Source of the DNA: Olsenella sp. Marseille-P4559
GTDB lineage: Bacteria; Actinomycetota; Coriobacteriia; Coriobacteriales; Atopobiaceae
Length of the DNA: 64,000 nt
NCBI RefSeq assembly: GCF_900605015.1
Contig: NZ_LR027573.1
Location: forward strand, 313,995 to 377,994
Direction: 5' to 3'
Shown: positions 1 through 8,137 of the stretch, piece after piece
Layout of the letters: each line of letters opens with the position of its first letter
Numbering within the stretch: position 1 is the stretch's first letter
Program-made: the position numbers and the translations under genes
The notes under the pieces: model-generated
Seen by the model: only the letters and a program-made list of their open reading frames with translations
What the model was told of the DNA's origin: nothing
Database searches by the model: none

Positions 1-120
1 GATCGTGTCGCGAAAGTTGGTGTAAGCCCAAAAACGGGTCGTTGATGGGCATCTGAACAAAGGTGTGGTCACCGTCCTAGAATTCGTACTGCCTAAGGTA
101 ACGGATTCGAGGAAAGGACG

Positions 121-1434
121 ATGGCCACGATGGAAAGTGTAACGGTTGACGCCGCTGTGGCGGCGGCAGAGATGCCACGTTTCGACGACGGCTGCGTGAA
201 CATGCAGGAGCTGGCACGCCTGCTGATCGAGCAGGTCGTAAACGAGGTGAGGGACACGGTGGCCGCGGCGGCCGCCGAGGACGCGGGCCCCAGCCGTAAC
301 GGTTACCGCGACCGCACACTCAACACGTGCGTCGGCACGTTGGAGCTGCGCATACCCAAGCTCCGAGCTGGCAGCTTCTTCCCAGGGGACGTGATGGGGC
401 GCCACAGCCGCACGGACCGTGCGATGCTGGCTGCAGTGGTCGAGATGTACCGCAGCGGCGTCAGTACGCGCAAGGTGTCGGGGGTCGCTGAGGCGCTCGG
501 TGCCGGTGAGCTCGGCAAGGACCAGGCCAGCCGCATATGCGAGCGGCTGGACAGGGAGGTCGAGGACATGAACGGGCGCCTTTTCGGCCCCGATGTGCAC
601 TTCCCCTACCCATGGCTGGACGCCACGTATGCGAAGTGCCGCCGCGAGGGCCACGTCGCCTCCACCGCGGTGGTTACCGCAATTGCCTGCGACGAGAACG
701 GCAACCGCTATGTAGTGGGCTTCGACGTGGTAGACACCGAGTCGTACGAGTCGTGGCTGCCGTTTTTGAGGGGTTTGCGCGACCGCGGTGTACCCGGCGT
801 GCTGCTTGTCGTCTCCGACGCCCATGGCGGACTGACCAAGGCGATCGCTGAGGTCTCTCGGGGTGCGGCCTGGCAGCGCTGCGCTGTCCGCCTGATGCGA
901 GACTGCTGTGCGGTCGCCAAGTCGAAAAGCAAAGGAAAGCGTGTCGCGAGGCTCCTCTCGCCGGTTTTTAAGGCCAAAGATGCGCTGGTGGTGCGCGCCG
1001 CCTACCACAAGGCAGCTGAGATGGCGGACACCTTCTGCCCAGCCGCGGCCGAAATCTTAGACGAGGCGGAAGCTGACGCGCTGGCCTACCTCGACTTCCC
1101 GCCCAGCCACTGGAAGCGCCTGCGCGCCAACAATGTGCAGGAGCGCACGAACCGCGAGCTAACGCGCAGGTCGCGCGTGGTGCAGGTGTTCCCGAGCCCT
1201 GAGTCGCTCATACGCCTGGCGGGCGCGATCATGGCCGACGCGGACGATACGTGGCAGCAGTCGCGCTGCTTCTCTCAGGAGAAGGTGGGCGAGTCATGGG
1301 CACTCGTCGAAAAACGAGGCGAGGATGGCTGGGATACCTCGCTGCCGACGGAGGTCGAGCTCACGGTCGCCTCCAGGTTCGCGGATAGCATCCTCGCCGC
1401 AGCTGAGGTCGAGATGGAGAGGGAGGCGGCGTAA
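121..1434 (+). CDS. IS256-family (mutator type) transposase
   Basis: DDE transposase that catalyses cut-and-paste or copy-out transposition of the surrounding element. The mutator-family signature is visible: PYPWLDATYAK with the first Asp at about residue 167, VVSDAHGG with the second Asp at about 233, and NNVQERTNRE with the Glu at about 341. Length (437 aa) is typical or slightly long for IS256 enzymes. The ATG follows GAGGAAAGGACG. The gene looks intact, unlike the IS110 transposase further right. Its TAA stop overlaps the next ATG by one base, so the downstream 98-aa ORF is probably translationally coupled. Confidence 0.93.
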   Translation: MATMESVTVDAAVAAAEMPRFDDGCVNMQELARLLIEQVVNEVRDTVAAAAAEDAGPSRNGYRDRTLNTCVGTLELRIPKLRAGSFFPGDVMGRHSRTDRAMLAAVVEMYRSGVSTRKVSGVAEALGAGELGKDQASRICERLDREVEDMNGRLFGPDVHFPYPWLDATYAKCRREGHVASTAVVTAIACDENGNRYVVGFDVVDTESYESWLPFLRGLRDRGVPGVLLVVSDAHGGLTKAIAEVSRGAAWQRCAVRLMRDCCAVAKSKSKGKRVARLLSPVFKAKDALVVRAAYHKAAEMADTFCPAAAEILDEAEADALAYLDFPPSHWKRLRANNVQERTNRELTRRSRVVQVFPSPESLIRLAGAIMADADDTWQQSRCFSQEKVGESWALVEKRGEDGWDTSLPTEVELTVASRFADSILAAAEVEMEREAA

Positions 1435-1730
1435 TGAACGTCAGGGAGCTTGCGCGGCTTATCGAGGGGGCGGGTCCGAATGCCGAGGTGAAAATAGAGA
1501 TCCGGCTGCCGGACGCGGGGCTGAGCGCCAGTTGGCTGGAGGTAACGGGCGCCGACGCCGATGACTTCACAAGCACGCTCACGCTGAGGGCGGACCTGCG
1601 ATGCGAGGACTTTGTTGGCCTGCCCGGCAACTACGGACTTGTAGGCGGGATCTGCGATGCCAATGCGACCCGGCGCCGTTGGGAGGAGGCAGAGCAGAAA
1701 ATGCTTGATTGCATCGGCGATGAGGAGTAG
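1434..1730 (+). CDS. Small hypothetical protein, passenger of the IS256 element
   Basis: 98-aa acidic protein starting MNVRELARLIEG, with no family I recognise. It has no signal peptide or membrane segment; the body looks like a small alpha/beta fold with a charged C-terminus (EEAEQKMLDC). Its ATG overlaps the transposase stop, and it ends about 55 bp before the right inverted repeat, so it lies wholly inside the element. Classical IS256 elements carry only the transposase, so a coupled second ORF is unusual. A regulatory or accessory role in transposition is possible but unproven. Confidence 0.6.
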   Translation: MNVRELARLIEGAGPNAEVKIEIRLPDAGLSASWLEVTGADADDFTSTLTLRADLRCEDFVGLPGNYGLVGGICDANATRRRWEEAEQKMLDCIGDEE

Positions 1731-1807
1731 CTTCTGGCCTAGTTGCGAATTCTGGACGGTAGCCATAGGTCTCAACGAAATGTCCGATACACCAACATTC
1801 TCGACAC

Positions 1808-2087
1808 TACCCACAATCATTGCAACAACCACTACCACAATAAGCGCAAAAACCCTGAGGTAATACTGACGCTCGACATATACGCAGGCTTTGATTCGGA
1901 GGCCAAGCACGCCGCCGTGGGCAAGGCGGACGAGAGCTTCGGCATTGACATGAGCTCGACGGCGCTCTGGGGACCGCAGGCTGCATAGCCAGTCGCCGAG
2001 CCGGAGGGCCCCACGTTCACCGTTGGGCAGCTTGAGGCCATGCTCGCCGAAGCCAAGTGGAGGGAAGCCGACCATGAGAGCGCTTAG
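1808..2087 (+). pseudogene. C-terminal remnant of a tyrosine recombinase (integrase)
   Basis: Directly right of the IS256 end the frame reads KNPEVILTLDIYAGFD and then SEAKHAAVGKADESF. This resembles the region of phage-type tyrosine recombinases around the catalytic Tyr (NP-x-V-T-x-x-I-Y). Everything upstream, including the Arg-His-Arg residues, is missing. An in-frame TAG at 1986 interrupts the tail; reading resumes in the same frame (TFTVGQLEAMLAEAKW) to a TAG at 2085-2087. A short ORF starting MRALRALLQLLKAV overlaps the end (ATG 2074) and could be a coupled hydrophobic peptide, but its own end is unclear. I see no gene in 2088-2326. Confidence 0.55.
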
Positions 2088-2326
2088 AGCACTGCTGCAG
2101 TTGCTGAAGGCCGTCGCGCGCATAGCGCTCAAGTTCATGCAACCAGGCTTCTGCTCGAACCTACTTGAACCTGCTCGAACCCGAGGTTCGACCTCCGTGG
2201 GCTACCGGACCTGCGGGCCCCTCGGGCGGGCCGTTTTTACTCTAACCCACTATGCCCTTCTGGTAATAGCCCTGCGCCTGCCCTTACCTGCGAAACGCCC
2301 GGAAGCTATGACCGAGCTCTGCCCTA

Positions 2327-3772
2327 CTATGCCCTGTAGAGGTCATAGTACTGGGATGGGTCCGTCGGACTCGTGCCGTGCCAGCCGAGGATACCCTTCT
2401 TCGAGAGCGACTTCAGCGCCGCGCGTGCCACCCTTGGCGCTACGACCCAGATGGCCGGCGAGCTCCTTGACCGTCACCCTCCCCCTCCCGTACACGTACT
2501 GGAGGGCGGCACGCTCGTACTCGCCCAGGGCGCCGACCACGTCCTCGCCGAGGTCACTCGCAATCGAATCGCCCCGGCGCAGGACGCGCGAGGTCGCGCT
2601 GTTCTCCAGGGTGAGCCGCACCGAGGCGCCGTTCGGCTCCGAGAAGGTGGGCTCCCTCAGGAAGAAGCTCGCCATCTCATCGTAAATGCGCTGCACGCCC
2701 TCGCTGAGCTCCCTGACCCAGCCGAACTCCACCAGGGCGCGCGCGATCGTGGGATTGCGCGACCGGCGGGTGAACTTCATGTTCTCGAGCGTCACGATGT
2801 TGGGGAGCCTGCCCGGGCTCGTTATCTCGAGGCGGTCGTCGTACATCATCACGCGGATATGGTCGCCACTCATCGCGTAGTCGCGGTGCGTGACCGCGTT
2901 CACGAGCCCCTCGAACCAGGCGAACTCCGGGCACTCCGGTATGACCTTGAACCTCCCGTCGGCCCCGAGGTACTGGAACTCCCTCAGCTGGCTCGAGATG
3001 AACTCCTTCGCACCCTCGATCGTCTTGGGGAGCGGCCCGTCGAAGGTCCGATCCTTTACGATGTTGAGCCTGCGACCCGTCTCCATCTTGCTGCCGTCGA
3101 GGCGGATGACGCGCACCCGAGCCCATGGCATGAACCTGGCGGGGTTCTCCGAGAAGAGGAGTACCCCCGCGTTGGTGAGGTGACCATCCTGGAGGAAGCC
3201 GTAGCTCCGAAGGACCAGCTCGTCGCTCGCCTCCGTGCCAAGCTCGGTCTTGTAGCGAGACATCACCTCGGGGTCCACGTCCCCCATCGAGGAGCGCTCC
3301 TGCACCTCGTCCTCGTAGCGGCGTTGGTTCTTGTCGTACTCGAGCGCCAGCACCGGATCGCGCTCGAGCTCGACGCTGCTGTCCTTCTGGCGCAGGAAGA
3401 CCGCCCTGTCGCTGCGCCTGGAGATGACATGGCCCGATGAGGGACCTATCTCAAGCACGAGGATGCAATCGTCCTCGCCGTGCGAGTTGACGACCGGGAT
3501 GCGCATGGGATGGACCTCGGGCACTGGCTCGCACCCCATGAGCGCCCCTGCTCGAACTCCTCGATGTTGCGGGCGCCATCCCTCCTGAAGCCCGTGATTT
3601 CCCCATTGTCCTCGATGCCGATGACGAGCTTGCCGCCCGAGGCGTTGGCGAAGGCGCAAATGTGCCGGGCCGTTTCCTTCGGGTTCAGGCGGGCGCTCTT
3701 GCGGTCGAAGTATTGGTTCTCCCTCTCGGTGGAGAAAAGCACGGGGTTGTTCTCGTTTATTGGCTGTTGCAT
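2327..3772 (-). pseudogene. Frameshifted AlbA_2 (Schlafen-like) ATP-binding transcriptional regulator
   Basis: A RecG-like regulator family with an N-terminal AlbA_2 nucleic-acid-binding domain and a GHKL-like ATP-binding region. The start ATG (3772) follows TTTGGAGACGTGC. The N-terminal part reads ENQYFDRKSARLNP and SGGKLVIGIEDNGEITGF. Near 3540 the frame shifts; the middle part (EFAWFEGLVNAVTHRDY, DDRLEITSPGRLPN, VREL-EGVQRIYDEM) is in another frame. Near 2425 it shifts back to read SLSKKGILGWHG through to the TAG at 2327. The two shifts compensate, so start and stop are in the same frame. Either the gene is decayed or there are two sequence errors. It may have belonged to the mobile island. 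Confidence 0.75.
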
Positions 3773-4234
3773 GCACGTCTCCAAATAGCTCGGTACGCAC
3801 ATTCTACAGTACCTCGCAGCCAACTTGAGACGCTCGTCGGGCCGTCTGCCCGTCATATCGGCTAGGGCTGCTGCGAGAAACGCGCTCCCCGCGCTTTCCA
3901 CCGCGACGGGCGGCGGAGGGCCCTTCCGTAGCCCATAGCCGGCCGGCGCGGTGGGCAAGGGTGGTGAGCGCCGCCCTCCATGCGACATCGCATGCAACGT
4001 CGAGGCGCCAGCGTCCATCCCCCGGGTCCCCTGCGCTGCCAGGACTCCGGAGCCGCTATCGCCTGCCATGCCCTGCATCCGGTTGGCCTCCCCTGCCGCG
4101 TCCCTCCCGGGACTTTCCTCGGACCTTCGCAGGCTCGTCACGGGGGCGGGCCGGAACCGAAGGAGACCAGCTATATGAAGTCAAGACCTGAATACTAAAT
4201 TTCCAATCTTAGACAAGCAGGCGTTTACTGCACC
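3773..4234. other. Intergenic stretch with no recognised gene
   Basis: About 460 bp of GC-rich sequence upstream of the AlbA_2 pseudogene. An open frame continues upstream of its start on the minus strand to about 4141, but its residues resemble no protein and there is no second ribosome-binding site, so I treat it as non-coding leader. The last 40 bp before the IS110 repeat are AT-rich. Confidence 0.5.
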
Positions 4235-4271
4235 TTGAGAGCTGAATATCGAATGCTTCCAGAGACCGTTC

Positions 4272-5457
4272 CTAGCGATCGGGGTCGTAGGGAGCCTGGT
4301 CGCGCATGACAGCGAAGACGATATTGCACAGTTTCCTTGCTACTGCCGTCACAGCCACCCTGTGAGGCTTTCCCTCGCGGCGTTTCTTGTCGCAGGAGAC
4401 CTTGAGCTTCAAGTCGTACTGGTAGGCTCTGCTGGCCGCAAGCCAGATTGCCCTCCTGAGGTAGGGCGAGCCATGCTTGGTGATAGGGCGCCCCCACTGT
4501 CGAACTTGCCCGACTGGCTCACCTGTGAGTTCAGCCCTGCGTAGCTCACGAGGGCGAAGGCGTTCTTGAACCTGGAGATGTCGCCGGTCTCTGAGACGAT
4601 CTGGGCACCGGTCGCGTAGGAGGTGCCGGGGATGGTCAAAATGAGGGGCTCGACCCTTCTCGAGGAGACCCCTCACAAGCTTTGAGACCTTGGCGCACTC
4701 CTCGTCCGGGAAGTCCATCTGGCGCACGAGGGAGCGCACCTGAAACGATGCGGCCTCTTGTCCCAGCGCAATGCCCACTGATGCCCTGGCGCGTCGTCTG
4801 GGCTCTTCTGCCTTGCTACGGGCGGCCCCCCTCCCCCCGCCTCGAGGCATCTTGGATGTTTCGGGCAAGTGAGCCCTGCCTTCTGCGCCTGAGCCCGAAG
4901 GGCAAAGGTGACTTTGAGAGCACGGCCCTGGCGCCTTGGGAGAACATGTCCGGGAAGACGCCGTCGAACTCGGAGAAGTAGGAGTCCATAAGACAGATGC
5001 ACTGGGTCTTTATCTCAGCAAGCTCTGCTTTGAGCGACTGCAGGTAGCGCGAGAGCGTGCGCAGCGGCTGCACCTCGTCGGTGGCGAGTCTGGTCGTGTC
5101 GAACTGCCCTATGCGCAGGGTCTCGGCCATGAGGCGGCTGTCCACCCGGTCGTTCCTGGCGCCGGAAAGCCCCTTGAGCCTGCGGACGGCCCTGTCCTGC
5201 ATGGGGTTGATGACGCAGACCGCATAGCCGCGGGACGAAAGGTAGGCGTAGCGGGCCATCCAGTAGTGGCCGGTGGCCTCCATGCCGATGACCACGTCCT
5301 TCGGCTCCTCGGCCACCCCCTCGAGCCAGCTTACAGCACGCTCGAGGCCTTGGACCGAGTTCTTGAAGCCCATTGGCTTGCCAAGCTCTTTTCCATGTTC
5401 GTCCACTGCCGCAATCACGTGGTCTATCTTTGCGATATCCACACCTGCGTAGATCAT
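4272..5457 (-). pseudogene. IS110-family transposase, multiply frameshifted
   Basis: The start ATG at 5457 follows a strong site, AGGAGGAGGTCAGG. The N-terminal DEDD RuvC-like domain is intact: MIYAGVDIAKIDHV, VIGMEATGHYWMARYAYL and GARNDRVDSRLMAETL. After about 4890 the reading frame changes at least four times while all expected C-terminal segments remain. These are GQEAASFQVRSLVRQ, MTIPGTSYATGAQIVSETGD, YAGLNSQVSQSGKFDSGG (the Transposase_20 Ser region) and PITKHGSPYLRRAIWLAASR, ending APYDPDR. The protein would have been about 395 aa, normal for the family. It cannot be made intact, so the copy is dead unless errors in the sequence explain the shifts. Confidence 0.9.
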
Positions 5458-5664
5458 CCTGACCTCCTCCTGTGACTGCGGCGGGCCTACCCAGCACCTA
5501 GAACCGCAACCTCCTAAAAGAGATCCGAGGTAACGAGAAGCGAAGTTCCTCATCCAGCTCATTCGCGGCCTGCTCTAGATGGGGTAGGATGCCACTCTCC
5601 TTCGCGAGGTCTTGTAGCCTTAGCTGACATGTCGGCATCCCTACCCGCCAGATTCTGCATTGCA
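5458..5664 (-). other. Non-coding end of IS110 element; candidate bridge-RNA region
   Basis: About 205 bp between the transposase start and the right inverted repeat, with no ORF. In characterised IS110 elements the non-coding end upstream of the transposase encodes a structured bridge RNA that pairs with donor and target DNA. The position and size fit, but I have not folded the sequence and see no decisive loop pairing, so this is an inference from family knowledge. Confidence 0.25.
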
Positions 5665-5723
5665 TCTGGAAGCATTCGATATTCAGCTCTCAAATGCAAC
5701 AACTAAAAGATAGGAGGCTTCCC

Positions 5724-5792
5724 ATGGGCGTCCTTAGGCTCGTCTGGCGCTTCGTGCGCTGGCTCTTCCGCGCCGTTTCGCGGTGGATGTGA
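5724..5792 (+). CDS. Possible 22-aa cationic amphipathic peptide
   Basis: An ATG at 5724 follows GATAGGAGGCTTCCC, a strong ribosome-binding site, and encodes MGVLRLVWRFVRWLFRAVSR plus two residues, then TGA. Arg recurs at residues 5, 9, 12, 16 and 20 among Val, Leu, Trp and Phe, so a helix would be strongly amphipathic and membrane-seeking. It lies just outside the IS110 repeat and upstream of the ORF6N gene. It resembles small membrane toxins or leader-type peptides in composition only; I recognise no family. Expression is unproven. Confidence 0.4.
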   Translation: MGVLRLVWRFVRWLFRAVSRWM

Positions 5793-5942
5793 GCGCGCTT
5801 GATAGAATTGCATCAACGGTTCGAGGAGAAAGACTAAAGCCACGCCCGACAGAGAACTCGACGGGAACGAAACGGCAATCATCGCTTCCAGCGATGCGCA
5901 TATCAGGGACATGATCTACACCGTGCGGGGGGCCGGCAGGTC

Positions 5943-6809
5943 ATGCTCGACAGCGACCTTGCCGAACTATACGGAGTTGAGACGAAGGCACTCAATCGCG
6001 CTGCCAAGAGCAACGAGGACCGCTTCCCCGAGGACTTCCGCTTCCGGCTTACAAGAGAGGAGCTGGACAATCTAAGGTGCCAGATTGGCACCTTAGCAGG
6101 GCAGGGCACCGATTCTTCAGTCGGCCGCACGTACCTCCCCCGCGTGTACACCGAACAAGGCGTAGCGATGCTCTCAGGCGTGCTCCGCAGCAAAGTAGCA
6201 GTCGATACGAGCGTCCGCATCATGCGTGCATTCGTAGAAATGCGCCACTTCATCGCCGATAACGCTCATTTGTTCAAACAAATTAGGACCATCGACCGCA
6301 GGCAGGTTGAGTTCCAGGCGAAGATGGGACATCGCATAAGCGACCTCGAGCGCTCGACCTACGAGCGCTTCGAGCGCGTCTTCGACTACATGGAGGCCCA
6401 CGAGGCACCGAGCCAGAAGGTCTTCTTCGAGGGCCAGGTCTATGACGCGTTCGGGCTCTTGGCCTCCCTCGTGCAGAGGGCCAGGCGCGAGATCGTCCTG
6501 ATCGACGGCTACGTGGGCACGGGGGGCCTCAACATCCTCGCCAAGAAGGCGTCAGGAGTTGCCGCCACCGTGTGGACGCACCCAAAGACCAGCCTCACCG
6601 AGGGCGATGCCGCGACCTTCAACGCGCAGTACCCGAACCTGGGAGTCCACCGGACCACGACGTTCCACGACCGCTACCTGATCCTGGACGGCGCCGAGGG
6701 TTACTTCGTCGGCGCCTCGTTTAAGGACGCAGGCAAGAAGAGCTTTGCAATAACCAAACTTGAGGATTCTTCTATCGTAGGACCGATTGTCGCCGCGCTT
6801 GACGAGTAG
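5943..6809 (+). CDS. ORF6N domain protein with C-terminal PLD-like domain
   Basis: Phage/island-type protein of the ORF6N (KilA-N-like DNA-binding) group. Residues 1-90 carry VMLDSDLAELYGVETKALNR, FPEDFRFRLTREEL and YTEQGVAMLSGVLRS, the core of the domain. A helical linker follows, and residues 170-280 (FHDRYLILDG, YFVGASFKDAGKKSF) form the PLD-like tail common in this group. The domain should begin earlier: the sequence at 5878-5926 reads AIIASSDAHIRDMIYTVRG in another frame. One extra base in the G-run at 5927-5932 would join the two, so the true start lies upstream and the gene is probably frameshifted. Function is likely DNA binding in phage or island biology; the target is unknown. Confidence 0.75.
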   Translation: MLDSDLAELYGVETKALNRAAKSNEDRFPEDFRFRLTREELDNLRCQIGTLAGQGTDSSVGRTYLPRVYTEQGVAMLSGVLRSKVAVDTSVRIMRAFVEMRHFIADNAHLFKQIRTIDRRQVEFQAKMGHRISDLERSTYERFERVFDYMEAHEAPSQKVFFEGQVYDAFGLLASLVQRARREIVLIDGYVGTGGLNILAKKASGVAATVWTHPKTSLTEGDAATFNAQYPNLGVHRTTTFHDRYLILDGAEGYFVGASFKDAGKKSFAITKLEDSSIVGPIVAALDE

Positions 6810-7092
6810 GTGGACAGGGTGTCCAACCTCTAAGGTCACAAAGGTACAGAGATTGCTTCCGAGGCGTCTCGCCCCCCGAGGAGATAGTCGCAGCACCTGC
6901 GTCCGGTTCCTGGCGACACCAAAGAAAACGGAGCGATCGCACCTGCCATCCCCCAATAGGGCGCAGCCTCGCCTCGGTGTTCATGTCCAATTCCCAGATG
7001 CTGGGCCGCCACACAAAATGGGCCCAGCCAAATCGAGGTTCATTCCAAGGCCGTTCCGGCCTCATTCGCAGGGCCAATGTAGTACCAAGAAA
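6810..7092. other. Intergenic, no gene seen
   Basis: About 280 bp between the ORF6N gene and the tRNA terminator. A short hairpin, GGACA with TGTCC, lies just after the ORF6N stop and could be a weak terminator, though it lacks a T-run. No other structure is evident. This is where the right junction of the island with the tRNA gene would be expected. Confidence 0.4.
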
Positions 7093-7116
7093 GTAGGGAC
7101 CCTCACGAGTCCCTAC
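7093..7116 (-). terminator. Hairpin terminator downstream of tRNA-fMet
   Basis: A perfect 8-bp stem, GTAGGGAC and GTCCCTAC, with an 8-nt loop lies 11 bp past the 3' end of the tRNA gene on the minus strand. It is followed on that strand by a T-rich tract (TTTCTTGG). Position and shape fit an intrinsic terminator. Confidence 0.75.
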
Positions 7117-7127
7117 CAAGTGTTTTA

Positions 7128-7204
<77 letters not shown>

Positions 7205-7231
7205 ATGGGTTGCGCCTCAGCGCAAGAAGTA

Positions 7232-7260
7232 ACTATAAGCTCGCAGGAACAGACGGTCAA
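7232..7260 (-). promoter_or_regulatory. Sigma-70-type promoter for tRNA-fMet
   Basis: On the minus strand TTGACC (7260-7255) and TATAGT (7237-7232) are separated by 17 bp and lie about 28 bp upstream of the tRNA 5' end. Spacing and hexamers are near consensus. Confidence 0.75.
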
Positions 7261-7339
7261 CGCAATGCAGCATCTTCACAGATTGGACAAACGCCGCAGC
7301 TGAACCGAGAGCCGAGAGACGCACACCATCATCGCTCCC

Positions 7340-8137
7340 CTACTCCAACCCCTTGAGAATCGCGCGCATCTCCTTCTGCACGGCGTGCTCGACGTTGGTC
7401 CCCACGACCTTCTCGGCAATCTGCTTCACGGCGTAGCGCGCGTTGCCCATCACGTAGGGATGCCCCACATACCGAAGCATCGCGTAGTCGTTCATCGAGT
7501 CGCCAAACGCCGCCACGTCCGCACGGTCAATTCCGTAATAGCCAATCAACGTCTCCAGGCCCGTGGCCTTGCTTATCCCCTTTGGCGTCACGTCAATCCA
7601 CGTGTTTCCCGACGGCATGAACGAGAAGACATCGCCCAGCTCGCGCTCGAGCACATAGACCATGTCCATGATCTCGCGCGGGCGGTCGTAGCAGATTGCG
7701 GCCTTAATGATGCTCACGTCCGGTGACGGCGGGTCAAAAACGCGCTCGGCGTTGGGCAGGTCCTTGTCCAGCTCGCGCACGTAGCTGCTCTGGTCATTCA
7801 ACAGGAAAGTGTGCGTCCGGTCGTAAAGCACCAGGTGGAAGCAGTCGAACTCCTGGCAGGTGCGGAAGAGCCTCAGCACCGCCCGCGTCGAGAAGACCTC
7901 GCGGCCAAGCAGCTGCCCATCCGCATAGACCTGCCCGCCGAGAGACGCCACGTAGTCAACCCTGTCCGCCACGGGCTCGAACATCCAGCGCAGCGTGTCG
8001 TATCTGCGCCCGGAGCTCGCACAGAACATGACGCCTCGCTCGCGCAGCGCTTCTATCAGCTCAAACGTCTCCACCGGAAGTTGTGAGTTCTCGTCGAGCA
8101 GCGTGCCGTCCATGTCGGTCGCGATGAGTCGTATCAT
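7340..8137 (-). CDS. HAD-superfamily phosphatase, Cof type (IIB)
   Basis: A 265-aa cytosolic hydrolase expected to dephosphorylate small sugar- or cofactor-phosphates. Motif I is DMDGTLLD (residues 8-15), with nucleophile Asp8 and acid/base Asp10. Motif II is the Ser in FCASSGR, motif III Lys in PKGISKATGL, and motif IV GDSMNDYAML. The large insert between motifs II and III is the type IIB cap. The ATG overlaps the stop of the upstream HAD gene (ATGA) and uses a GGAGAGACA site inside that gene, so the two are translationally coupled. The real substrate is not predictable. Confidence 0.9.
   Translation of the reverse strand: MIRLIATDMDGTLLDENSQLPVETFELIEALRERGVMFCASSGRRYDTLRWMFEPVADRVDYVASLGGQVYADGQLLGREVFSTRAVLRLFRTCQEFDCFHLVLYDRTHTFLLNDQSSYVRELDKDLPNAERVFDPPSPDVSIIKAAICYDRPREIMDMVYVLERELGDVFSFMPSGNTWIDVTPKGISKATGLETLIGYYGIDRADVAAFGDSMNDYAMLRYVGHPYVMGNARYAVKQIAEKVVGTNVEHAVQKEMRAILKGLE

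Larger units (their letters stand above)
5..1807 (+). mobile_element. IS256-family insertion sequence with passenger ORF
   Basis: The transposase gene and a small coupled ORF lie between imperfect terminal inverted repeats. The left end (5-26) begins GTGTCGCGAAAGTTGGTGTA; the reverse complement of 1786-1807 begins GTGTCGAGAATGTTGGTGTA, 18 of 22 positions matching. Only 4 bp of left flank lie in the window, so the 8-9 bp target duplication usual for IS256 cannot be tested fully; the visible flanks (gatc and tacc) do not suggest one. The right end abuts the stump of a tyrosine recombinase gene, so the element probably landed in, or recombined into, that gene. End positions are inferred from the repeats alone. 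Confidence 0.75.
4235..5693 (-). mobile_element. Degenerate IS110-family element bounded by 29-bp perfect inverted repeats
   Basis: A broken IS110-type transposase reads leftwards inside this segment. The outer boundaries are a perfect 29-bp inverted repeat: 4235-4263 (begins TTGAGAGCTGAATATCGAAT) and 5665-5693. IS110 elements normally lack such terminal repeats, though the IS1111 subgroup has short subterminal ones. The repeats may therefore be true ends of an unusual relative, or a duplicated target or flank in opposite orientation. About 205 bp of non-coding DNA lie between the transposase start and the right repeat. Confidence 0.7.

Noticed and set aside
2170-2220. tRNA-like T-loop (GGTTCGA) after the integrase stump
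   Set aside because: The arm pairs over only three bases and no acceptor, D or anticodon arm can be built.
3775-4141. Extra 5' coding for the AlbA_2 gene
   Set aside because: Open frame only because of GC bias; residues resemble nothing and the ribosome-binding site is at 3772.
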